A DNA stretch of 64,000 nucleotides from Papio anubis (taxonomy: Eukaryota; Chordata; Mammalia; Primates; Cercopithecidae): positions 38,093,542 through 38,157,541 of the forward strand of contig NC_044995.1 in NCBI RefSeq assembly GCF_008728515.1. The letters run 5' to 3'. Position numbers and translations under genes: made by a program. How positions within the stretch are numbered: the stretch's first letter is position 1; every line of letters starts with the position of its first letter. The notes beneath the pieces were generated by a model. The model was not told the origin of the DNA. It made no database searches and saw nothing but the letters and a program-made list of their open reading frames with translations. This document shows, one piece after another, positions 11,650 through 45,299 of this stretch.

Positions 11650-11975
11650 AATCCCATTTTATGTGTGGGAAAGCTGAGGTCTGGGCAGAAGGACCTGTCT
11701 GAAGCCGCCCTGTTGCTAAGTGGTGGGTCTGGGAGATTTGACCTTAGGTGGAGACCAGCTTGGCACCCCCATCCACAGGTGCGAAAGCCGTGGGATATGC
11801 CAGGCACTGTTCTGAATGCACACTTCATATAATCCTTACAACACTGTGGGGAGTACGGGGTGGTAAGCCAACCATTACCCCACTTGACAGAGAGGGAAAC
11901 CAAGGCCCTGAGAGGTGGCACAGCCCAGGTTCAAACCCAGGCAGGCTGGCACCAAGCTCACACTCTTAACCACCA
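11650..11975 (+). repeat. MIR-like relics
   Basis: Two MIR-type segments: 11655-11750 (AAGCTGAGGTCTGGGC, GCTAAGTGG) and 11800-11975 (AGGGAAACCAAGGCCC, CAGGTTCAAACCCAGGC, CTCTTAACCACCAGGC). Confidence 0.7.
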
Positions 11976-11999
11976 GGCTGATGCCTGGATATATGTAAT

Positions 12000-12617
12000 T
12001 TCCTTCCAGGCGGCTGTGGCCATTTGTCGGGGGAGTGGGGGGGTGTCTGGAGCAAGATCAGCCAGCAGAGGGGATATGGGTGCCGGGCAGCAGACCTGGT
12101 CAGGAGCTCCCAGGCTGGCATCTGGGCTGCCAGGCTAACCTTAGGCCTCTCTAATCCCTTACTGCTGCCCGCCCCTGCTTCTCAGAACTCTCCTGTGCCC
12201 CGAAGCTCCCCCCATCCCTCCATCCCCACCCCTACTCCTGCGGTCGTCCCAAATACCAGACAGGACGAATCTCAGCTTTTCCCCAAACATTCCTTGTTCT
12301 TGTGGCCCGGCCCAGGCTGGCTGAGGTTACGAAAGCAGAGATGGGGTGGTTGTTGGCGGGAGGGGGGACCAAGGGGATGGGCTGGCCTGTCCTCACCACC
12401 CCATCCGGCCGCCTGCCCGTCCTCCCCAGGGCGGGGAAGGGGGTGGGCCAGCTCCCCCAAAGCCCCGGGAGAACAGGCTGTTGTGGGGGGTGGCCTGGGT
12501 CTGGAGATGGGGGGCAGTGGTGGCCACAGCAGAGACTCCAGGAGGTGACCGCCTGGTTTCCATTAGGGAGTCCTGGTCAGCAGCTTGGGCGAGACGGCAG
12601 AGTCAGGGCTGGCCATG
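12000..12617 (+). promoter_or_regulatory. PODNL1: Probable proximal promoter and 5' UTR of PODNL1
   Basis: GC-rich, Alu-free sequence directly upstream of the PODNL1 initiator exon. It contains several GGGCGG/GGGGTGG-type G-rich boxes (for example near 12,430). No TATA box stands out, and the transcription start cannot be fixed from sequence alone. Confidence 0.45.
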
Positions 12618-15600
12618 GTAAGGTGGGGCACGGGAGGGTCTGAGGGTGGGGCCTGCCTGCCTCCCCACCCCCACTCTGCCAACTGGCCACTGCCTCCCCA
12701 CTAAGACCCTCCCCGAGGAGGGGATGCTCCAGTCACCATGGCGACCCCGCGCCCAGCCCGGAGACAGGCTGACCCTCCCTTCCCCGCAGTGGTTAAGCCT
12801 GCTGCTGTTCCTGCTGTTGCCGGGCCCCCTGCCCGTGGCTGGCATGGAGGACGCTGCCTTCCCTCACCTGGGGGAGAGCTCGCAGCCCCCGCCCCGGGCC
12901 TGCCCCCCGCGCTGCTCCTGCCCCCGAGTCGACACTGTGGACTGTGATGGCTTGGACCTTCGGGTGTTCCCGGACAACATCACCAGAGCCGCTCAGCACC
13001 TCTCCTTGCAGGTGGGGCCCAGGGAGGGGAGTAGGGGCACCCAGGGCTGAGACCCAGAGGTGAGGGGAGCTGGAGGGGTGCCCCGGGGCTGAGGAGCGTG
13101 GTGGGGTGTAGGAACATACATGCGGGAGGGCGGCGTGGAGCTGGCTGTGATGGAGCTTTGCCTGGGCAGATTGGCTCTGCATGCCTCAGGTGAGGGGGTG
13201 AGTGTGGACATGCTGGAAGTTGTTGGGGACTGAGGGTTAGTGGGTGTTAGGGTCAACATCTTGGCGGTTATAGTGTTGTTTGGAGTCAGTGTGATGGGGA
13301 GTTTGGGGTTATGGGGATGTTGTGGCATTGGGGGTTGATGGTGGGGGGTGATAGCGTACGGTGCGATGGTGGGGGTGTTGGGGGCATGTAGGAGTCGGTG
13401 GGGTGACGCTGGGGCATTGGGTTGGTTGTAGGGTGATGATACGACTGAGAGAACGATTGTGGGGGTGATGGCATGTTAGAGGTCAGTTAATGAGGGTGAT
13501 AGCACATTTAAGGTCGGTGTAGGGTGATGGAGTCGATTAATAGGTGTCGCATTAGAGTCGGTTAAAAGGGTGATGATAGCACATTGGGGTCAGTTGTGGG
13601 GGTGATGGCATATTTGGGGGCGATTGTGGGGATGATGGCACATTTGGGGTCGGTCTTGGGGTGATGGCACATTTGGGGGCGGTCGTGGGGGTGATGGCAT
13701 ATTTGGGATTGGTCGTGGGTGTGATGGCACATTTCAGGTCGATCGCAGTAAGGGTGATGGCACATTCAGATCGTCGTGGGGGGTGATGATAGCACATTTC
13801 AGCGGGTCGGTGTAGGTGTGATGCTTTATTTGGGTCGATTGTGGGTGTGATGGCACATTTGGGGTCGATTGTGGGGGCGATGGCACTTTCGGGGTTGGTT
13901 GTGGGGGTGTTGGGGGACCTGGGGTCGGTTGTGGGGTGATGGCGCATTTGGGGTCGGTTGTGTGGGTTTGGGGTTTGACATCTTGGCAGTTACAAAACCG
14001 GTCAGGATGATGGGGTGTTTAGGATCAACTGTGGGGGTGAAGATGGGATGAGGCTGGTTTGGGCTGATGGGAAGTTGAGAATCAGTGCTTGGGGTCACTT
14101 GGTCATGGGGTCACAGGTGTGAACACCCCATCTCTTGCCCTGCAGAACAACCAGCTCCAGGAACTCCCCTACAATGAGCTGTCCCGCCTCAGTGGCCTGC
14201 GAACCCTCAACCTCCACAACAACCTCATCTCCTCAGAAGGTGAGGGGCAGAGGGAGGCAGCCTCTCTGGGGCTGAAGGACTGACCGAGGTCTCAGCTGCC
14301 ATCCCCTTCCCCCGCCCAGTCTGCGGGCAGCTCTGTCGCAGTTCCCAGAACTGCCCTTTGCTGAGCAGGATGGAAACTCAGGGGCTGGGGTGGGGGTTGG
14401 GGGCTGTGGCTTTTGAGTAGGGATGGGGAGGAGGGGATCTGAGGGCCTGGGGAGCCTCTGCCAGTTCCCAGCCCAGAACCCTGAGGCAGCTGGGAGCCCA
14501 GACTCCCCCTCCACCCAAGACCAGGCCTTCACTGCCCCCCACTCTCCCAGGACTTCCTGACGAGGCCTTCGAGTCCCTCACCCAGCTGCAGCACATCTAC
14601 GTGGCTCACAACAAGGTGAGCCCCCAGCCCCACCCGCAGGCTGAGCCCAGAGAGGGTGCAGCTTCGGTCACACAGCCCAGGGTGTGGAGGGGACAGCTCT
14701 GCTGGGGAAGGGGTGGGGCCAGGGCGCACCAGGACCAGTGCGGCTGTGGGCTGTGTCCCCACAGCTCTCAGTGGCCCCTCAGTTTCTGCCCCGGTCCCTC
14801 CGCGTCGCGGATCTGGCTGCCAACCAAGTGATGGAGATCTTCCCCCTCACCTTTGGGGAGAAGCCGGCACTCAGGTAGGCCCTGGCCCAGCCCAGGCCCC
14901 CAGGCCTCAGATACGTCTGGGTCACGCCTGGTTCTAGGAGCAATGAGGGAGTTAAGACCTTGCCCTTGGCCGGGCGCAGTGGCTCACTCCTGTAATCCCA
15001 GCACTTTGGGAGGCCAAGATGGGAGGATCATCTGGGATCAGGGGTTCGAGACCAGCCTGGCCAAGTCTCTACATAAAATACAAAAATTAGCTGGGTGTGG
15101 TGGCACATGCCTGTAATCCCAGCCATTCAGGAGGTTGAGGTAGGACACTTGCTTGAACCTAGGAGGTGGAGGGTGCAGTGAGAGGAGATCGTGCCGCTGC
15201 ACTCAAGCCTGGGTGAGAGAGTGAGACTCTGTCTCAAAATTTAAAAAAAAAAAAAAAAAAAAAAGCCTTGCCCTGGAGGGCTTAACTGGGGGCAGATCCT
15301 TTGCTTGGGGAGTGAGAGGAGGGCACAGTTATACCCTGGGAGGAGAGTGAGGGGGGAGACAGGGCCCTGTATGCTGTGTCAGAACTCCAGACTGAGGTGG
15401 AGACAGTATGTGCAGGGACACACACACACACTCTTACACAGACTCACATACACACCTGCACACACAACCACACGAACACATGCTTATGCACATACATGCA
15501 ATCACGTGCACACACAAGCACACAGACTGACACACACACCTGCACACACTTCCAATCACATGCATACAGGCACACACTCATGCATGCACATGCAATAACA

Positions 15601-18600
15601 TCCTCACACAAGCACACACACAGACTCACATACACACCTGCACACACTTCCAATCACATGCACACAGGCACACACTCATGCACATATGTACACACATGCA
15701 CCCACGCACTCTTGCACATGCATACATACACACAGTTGCACACTCACATACACACACACATACACACTTATGCACAGGCACATAGCACACACTTGCGTAT
15801 ACATACACACATGCACACCCACACACTCTTACAATCACACGTGCACACACACTCCACATATGCACACACTCGTTACACTTACACATGCACACTGCTCACA
15901 CACATGCACACACATCTATTCATACAACACATACACACACTCACCTGCACACCTACACACAGTCACATGCACACATGCACAATTACTCTCACACAGACGC
16001 TACACATGCACACACACACACACACTCTCTGAAGGCGACCCTGAGCAGAGTATGGTGTGGGAGTAGGGTGGTGGGAGGCGAGGGGCAGGCTGGTGGCCGG
16101 AGCCTGGCTCTCCTCAGGTCCGTGTACCTCCACAACAACCAGCTGAGCAACGCTGGCCTGCCCCCTGACGCCTTCCGCGGCTCCGAGGCCGTCACCACCC
16201 TCAGCCTCTCGAACAACCGGTTCAGTTACCTGCCGCCCAGCCTGCCACCCTCACTTGAGCGGCTCCACCTGCAGGTAGCCCTGCTGTAGGTCCCACCCTG
16301 GGGCCAGACTCCCTTCATCTCTTTCCAGGGGGACCCCTCCAGTTCCTAGCTTTCCATCCTTCCCAATTGCCCCTCAGAATTCCAGTGGTCGGAGTTCTCT
16401 TTCTTTGAATCACTTTGTTGGAAATCACTTTGAGCTCAAGGCAAGCTCCCCGTCACTCCCTTACTCAAGAGCCTTCTGTGGCTTCCCGCTGCCCTCATCC
16501 CACACTCAGGTCTCATTCTGTTCTCCCTTCTCCAGAACAATCTCATCTCCAAGGTGCCCCGAGGAGCCCTGAGCCGCCAGACTCAACTCCGCGAGCTCTA
16601 CCTCCAGCACAACCAGCTGACCGACAGCGGCCTGGATGCCACCACCTTCAGGTATAGGATGATAGGGGCAGAAGGGGCTGAGAATTTGTAGTCGGGGGTC
16701 CCAACCTTCAGTCCCCCTTCCCTGGATGGCTCCTAAGCCATGGCCTCATTTACTGAGTGTCTGCTGCTCACTGGGCTCGGCAGAGCACTGGGTGGGTGTC
16801 CCTGTTCCCCACAGCCCTGCACTGACATCGTAAGTCTCACATGCATTTCCATCTCGCCTCTACCCTGGTCACCCCCGTAGCTAACTCTCAGGCTGGAATC
16901 TGCCCTGAGCACCCCAAGTTTACCTCCCACCCAGCTCTCTCAACGCATCACTCCCAAGTTGAAATCTCCAGCTTAAATCTGTCTCAGGACCACTCCCCAA
17001 CCTCCCCGCCAAAATCTGTCAGGCACCCCACTCCAAGTGCCCCACCTGACACCGACCCTCTCTCCTACCAGCAAGCTGCATAGCCTTGAATACCTGGATC
17101 TCTCCCATAACCAGCTGACCACCGTGCCCGCCGGCCTGCCCCGGACCCTGGCTATCCTGCACCTGGGCCGCAACCGCATCCGACAGGTGGAGGCAGCTCG
17201 GCTGCACGGGGCGCGTGGTCTGCGCTATTTGTTGCTGCAGCACAACCAGCTGGGGACCTCAGGGCTGCCCGCCGGGGCTCTGCGGCCGCTGCGGGGCCTG
17301 CACACGCTGCACCTCTATGGCAATGGGCTGGACCGCGTGCCTCTGGCCCTGCCCCGCCGCCTGCGTGCCCTGGTGCTGCCCCACAACCACGTGGCCACGC
17401 TGGGTGCCCGCGACCTGGCCGCCACACCGGGCCTGATGGAGCTTAACCTGGCCTATAACCGCCTGACCAGCGCCCGCGTGCACCACCGGGCCTTCCGCCG
17501 GCTGCGCACCCTGCGCAGCCTGGACCTGGCGGGGAATCAGCTAACCCGGCTGCCCATGGGCCTGCCCACTGGCCTGCACACCCTGCGGCTGCAACGCAAC
17601 CAGCTGCGGATGCTCGAGCCCGAACCTCTGACCGGCCTGGACCAACTGCAGGAGCTCAGCCTGGCGCACAACCGGCTCCGGGTCGGTGACATCGGGCCAG
17701 GCACCTGGCATGAGCTCCAAGCCCTCCAGGTCAGGCACAGGCTGGTTAGCCACACTCTCCCCAGGGCCTCTCCATCCCCCTGCCTGCACTGCCACATCCC
17801 AAACATTCTAGTTAGCTGGTCAAGCAATCAGAACAAGAAAATGGTAAGAGTGGGTTAGAAGGTGATGAGGAGGCTGGGTGAGGTGGCTCATGCCTGTAAT
17901 CCCAGTGCTTTGGGAAGCCAAGGCAGGAGAATCGCTTTAGGCTATGGGTTTGAGACCAGCCTGGCAACATAGCAAGACCCTATCTCTACCAAAAAAACCT
18001 AGCCAAGCGTGGTGTTGCATGCCTGTAGTCCCAGCTATTCAGGAGACTGAGGCGGGAGGATCACTTGAGCCCAGAAGTTTGAGGCAGCAGTGAGCCATGA
18101 TCGGGCCACTGCCTTTCAGACTGGGCAACACAGCAAGACCCTGTCTCTTGAAAAAAAAAAAAAAGTGATGAGAGAGGTATGGTGCGACTGACTGAATCAT
18201 TTAATCAAGTGGGGACCCGTCTGTCTGTGCCTTCTTGGGAAGGGCCTTAGTTTACCACTGCAGAGGGGAGGAATTTGGCAGTCATGTGGGGTGGGGGCAG
18301 AAGGGACAGGCTGGTATGAAGGAGGCAGGAGACTTTCAAGGAGAGGGGTTGGGGGCTGGCTGAGCTGAGTGGCCCAGGCCTGCGGCTGCCACGACACCAT
18401 CTATAACCCCCTGCCCAGATGCTGGACCTCAGCCACAACGAGCTGTCCTTTGTGCCCCCGGACCTGCCTGAGGCCCTGGAGGAGCTGCACCTTGAGGGCA
18501 ATCGCATCGGCCACGTGGGCCCCGAGGCCTTCCTCAGCACGCCCCGCCTGCGTGCCCTCTTCCTCAGGTGCCCCGAGGGTGGCTGGAGGGGTGGAGGTGG

Positions 18601-18794
18601 GCAGGGGAGGGCCTGGGAGGGTCACGACCGCCTCTCTGTGCAGGGCCAACAGGCTTCACATGACGAGCATCGCGGCCGAGGCCTTCCTGGGGCTCCCAAA
18701 CCTGCGCGTGGTGGACACAGCAGGGAATCCGGAGCAGGTCCTGATCCAGCTGCCTCCCACCACCCCACGTGGGCCACGGGCAGGGGGCCCCTGA
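12615..18794 (+). CDS. PODNL1: PODNL1, podocan-like small leucine-rich repeat protein (10 coding exons)
   Basis: Secreted leucine-rich-repeat protein of the podocan class of SLRPs, expected in the extracellular matrix. Coding exons: 12615-12617, 12790-13011, 14146-14239, 14551-14615, 14765-14874, 16118-16274, 16536-16651, 17072-17729, 18419-18567 and 18644-18794 (TGA at 18792). All have AG/GT borders and the joined frame is open for 574 codons. Exon 1 contributes only the ATG, in a strong GCCATGG context. Exon 2 encodes a hydrophobic signal peptide (WLSLLLFLLL) and an N-terminal Cys cluster C-x3-C-x-C-x7-C. An N-glycosylation sequon NIT lies at about residue 64. From about residue 70 to 560 there are tandem LRRs with LxxLxLxxN cores. 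The large exon 17072-17729 carries about nine of them. The C-terminus is Pro/Gly-rich and ends RAGGP. In human, as I recall, translation starts seven codons earlier, but that codon is ACG here (12594-12596). Confidence 0.93.
13200..14080 (+). repeat. Degenerate minisatellite in the PODNL1 intron
   Basis: Tandem array of a G/T-rich unit of roughly 30-36 bp, built around GGTGATGGCACATTTGGGG followed by TCGGTTGTGGG variants. It is best preserved between about 13,560 and 13,960 and decays toward both ends. Because many units differ in length by multiples of three, the antisense strand stays open over long stretches (for example 13552-13947) and reads as repeated Cys/His/Pro-rich units. I regard that as a by-product of the repeat. 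Confidence 0.8.
14968..15264 (+). mobile_element. AluS-like in PODNL1 intron (sense)
   Basis: Complete, flanked by the duplication CCTTGCCCT. Confidence 0.87.
15415..16032 (+). repeat. CA-rich compound repeat in the PODNL1 intron
   Basis: About 600 bp of imperfect (CA)n interspersed with TGCACA, TCACATG and ACTCATGC blocks. A larger unit of about 98 bp is visible: CCTGCACACACTTCCAATC occurs at 15539 and again at 15637, with similar flanks. The array ends about 85 bp before the exon at 16118. It is open for long distances in one frame (His/Thr repeats) only because of its composition. Confidence 0.85.
16735..16815 (+). repeat. L2-like fragment in PODNL1 intron
   Basis: TTTACTGAGTGTCTGCTGCT resembles the L2 3' end. 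Weak match. Confidence 0.35.
17872..18165 (+). mobile_element. AluJ-like in PODNL1 intron (sense)
   Basis: Complete but diverged, poly-A tail ends about 18165. Confidence 0.83.
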
Positions 18795-19060
18795 TCCTGG
18801 AGAGGTCCAGCAGAGCAGCCCAGACTCCTGGGGCTCCGCTGGGCCGTGGACTGAAGAGACAACACCCACCGTGGGCCCTCTGTCTGGCTCTCCTGGGCCT
18901 CCAGGGCTGGGCCTGCTCTGCCTGGCACTGGCCAAGGCACCGAGGCACGCAGCTAGCATACTCCAGGCTCACAGACCACGCTGGCCTGGCAGGACACGCC
19001 CTACCCCAAACTCCCAACACGGATGGAGGCAGCAACAATAAAGCCAAACCCTTCCAGCGC
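18795..19060 (+). other. PODNL1: PODNL1 3' UTR with polyadenylation signal
   Basis: Follows the TGA. A canonical AATAAA lies at 19037-19042, so cleavage is expected about 15-25 bases later. Confidence 0.8.
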
Positions 19061-19336
19061 TCAGCACGGACCAGGCACCCTTTGGGGGCTCTGTCCACAG
19101 ACTCCTCCCCACGACCAGTCCAGCTGGGGAAACTGAGGCTCTGCGATGCTAAGTGGGTCAGGACTGAATTTTGAGGTCCTAAGGCACACACTGGGGTCAC
19201 CAGACAGCACCCTGTGCGACCCAGCCACGTGTGATTGCAGGGATGCCCAAGGCCACCCACTGAAAAAACACTGGGTGACAGATACAGGGCCCCTCACGTG
19301 TATCCCCCACACAGCAAGCATGGGAATGAAATGCAC

Positions 19337-19503
19337 CCTTCAAGCTGGATGTGTGGTGGTGCCCTTCTGTAATCCATGACTCAGGAGGCCGAGGCAGGAG
19401 GATTATGTGAGCCCAGGAGTCGGAGGCTTCAATGAGCTGATTGTGCCACTGCACTCCAGCCTGGGAGACAGAGGGAAACCCGGTCTCTAAAAAAAAAAAA
19501 AAG
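19337..19503 (+). mobile_element. Alu right-arm fragment between PODNL1 and CC2D1A
   Basis: Starts CAAGCTGGATGTGTGG, ends in poly-A. Confidence 0.7.
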
Positions 19504-19670
19504 CGCCTTTCACAAGCACACTGCCCCTCCCCAAACCTGCTCCCCTAACAGGCACCTCCCCATCTACCTCCAGGGGAACTGGGGGGTGGGTGGGGAGACC
19601 TAGCCTGGCCACCGAGGGTCCGAGCAACAGACAGACAGGACAGAGCTGGGCTGAGTGTGGCCCTGGCTAT

Positions 19671-20135
19671 TTTATTCCATGTGCTGGCCCTAGGGACCCA
19701 GCTGGGCCAGGTCGACGCCCCTGGGGAGACAGTGGGGCTCGGCCAGCCTCAACGGCTTCTTTGGGGTGCAGGAGGGCTTTGGGGTTAAGGCCGGGGAGGG
19801 ACAGGAAGTAAAGTGCTTGCAGGGGCTCTCGGGGCTTGGTCCCAGCCACCCTCCCTGCTCCGGGGCGGGCCAGAGGCCGGACTCCCCTGGGCTGTGCAAA
19901 CAGGACTCTCTGGGGCCCACCCAGGCCTGGGTGAGGGGAATACACTGGCTGGCAGGGATCGTTCCCCACACCCACAGCCACAGAGGCTCTGGCTGGGCTG
20001 GAGGCCCGGACGAGGGGCGAGTCCAGAACCGATTGTCCGCTGATTGTCTGCTTGTCTGGTCCGTGGCTGTGTCGGCTCTTCCTGGTGTCGGGGCCTGCTG
20101 CCCACTTTCTGGGGGCTGCCTGCCCCACGGGCCCC
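19671..20135 (-). other. CC2D1A: CC2D1A 3' UTR with polyadenylation signal
   Basis: Minus-strand sequence following the CC2D1A stop codon (20136-20138). AATAAA (minus) occupies 19671-19676, so transcripts should end near 19,650. The region is GC-rich and free of Alus. Confidence 0.75.
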
Positions 20136-43580
<23,445 letters not shown>

Positions 43581-44411
43581 CTTCCAGGCCGGATGCCCGA
43601 ACCACCTGCCCCCAAGCCCGGCCTTGCCCTGCCTCCTTCCCCGGGCCCTGTCGCCGCGCACGCGCCCTTCCTGAGTCCTGCAACCCTCGTCGGCGCTCCG
43701 CGGCCGTCGATCCCGAGCCCTCGCCTCCCTGCTTGGCCGCCCCACTTCCGCCTCGGGCCTCGGGCGCCGCTGCACCGGAGCGCGGCCACTGGACTCGCCG
43801 GGTCCGCCGAGCCGAAACTACAACTCCCGGCAGGCAGTGCGCGGGCGCGCATGCGCTTCGCAGGGCGGTGCTCACTGTCGCGGGCTGCGTGGGCGGTGCT
43901 TGCGTCGCGCATGCGCGGGGCGGGGCCTCGCGAGGCGCGGGAAAGAGGCAGAGCGAGCGCAGGTGGGAGGGGCGGCGACCTGTGTGAGGTTCACAGCGTC
44001 CCTCAGTCACCGATAGGCTCCGGCTTCACGTGGGCGGAAGGACTCACTGTGAGGACTCACTGTGGAGTTCTCACTTTTCGGTGGTCGACGTAGTGTTAGT
44101 GTGGGGCTTGTCACCGGGAGCGGGGTCCACAGCGCCCACCCTCAGGCCTTTCCATCCTTCAGCTCCCTCCTCGAGGCCTCCAGGCTTCTGTGAGGGCCAA
44201 TTTGGCCATTCATTTTTTCCAAAAAGAGTAAACGCTGATAATTCAACCGACTTATTCCCAACGGATCCAGGCAGAGTTCGTTTCTGATAAGGACAGAGGG
44301 TCCTCAGCGACTTCTGCGGCCCAGGTCCGTTTTGGCTTGCCTGGCCCCCAAGGCTGGGAGAAACCGGCCTGTGACAGCTCTTGCCCCTCCAAGGACGCAG
44401 CTGTCCCCTTT

Positions 44412-44882
44412 AAAATGGCACGATCTTGGCTCACTGCAACCTCTGCCTCCTGGGTTCAAGCGATCCTCGTGCCACAACCTCCTGAGTAGCTGGGATTACG
44501 GGTGTGTGCCACCATGCCTGGCTAATTTTTTTTTTTTTTTTTTTTTTGAGACGGAGTCTTGCTCTGTCGCCCAGGCTGGAGTGTAGTGGAGTGATCTCGG
44601 CTCACTGCAAGCTCTGCCTCCTGGGTTCAAGGAATTCTACTGTCTCAGCCATCCTAGTAGCTGGGATTACAGGTGTGTGCCACCACGCCCAGCTATTTTT
44701 TGTACTTTTAGTAGAGACGGACGGGGTTTCACCGTATTGGTCAGGAACTCCTGACCTCAAGTGATCCGCCCACCTCAGCCTCCTAAAGTGCTGAGATTAC
44801 AGGCGCGAGCCACCGCGCCCAGCCTAATTTTTGTATTTTTAGTAGAGAGGGGGTTTCACCATGTTGGCCGGGCTGGTCTCCA
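44412..44882 (-). mobile_element. Alu host split by an AluS-like insert (antisense)
   Basis: Host 44412-44527 and 44825-44882; insert 44528-44824; TAATTTTT at both junctions. Confidence 0.83.
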
Positions 44883-45288
44883 AAGGCCCCAGAGGCCCCT
44901 GGAGAGTCCTCAAGTGTCCTTGGAAGGGCCCCCAGATACCCTAGTCGGGAGGGAGGGTTCACACAGGCTGTTTCATCCCAGGGACCAGAGTGTAGGTCCC
45001 CGGGGCTTCCCATAAGGACCCCCGAGGTCCCATTTGTCTTTCAGGTCCTGGGCATAAGATCTTTAGTTTGGAGGAGGTTTAAATTCCTACCTGGCCATGG
45101 TCCAAAGTAGCTGTGACTCTGTGTCCCACGCTGTGTCCCGATGGGAGCCATCTGACCCCTGGGGCAGCCACATGGGCCGAGGTGGAGGCGGGGGTAACCT
45201 CTGCTCTCAGCCAAAGCCACTGGATATAAACAGAGACAGGGACTGCTTATAATGATGAGAGATTTTGCTTGTTTTCAGATTTCTCAAG
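44883..45288 (+). other. BRME1 5' intron, unique
   Basis: No exon recognised before the acceptor at 45,288. Confidence 0.4.
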
Positions 45289-45299
45289 GGGAAGATAAA

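Noticed and set aside
13552..13947. Antisense 131-codon Cys/His/Pro-repeat frame resembling a metal-binding protein
   Set aside because: It is the complement of an intronic minisatellite with decaying units and has no promoter or splice support.
13500..13960. Regularly spaced repeats that might suggest a CRISPR array
   Set aside because: Units are contiguous and diverged without unique spacers, in a vertebrate intron.
15376..16032. A 218-codon open frame of His/Thr repeats
   Set aside because: It lies wholly in the CA-rich intronic repeat; openness follows from composition, and the reverse strand is open too.
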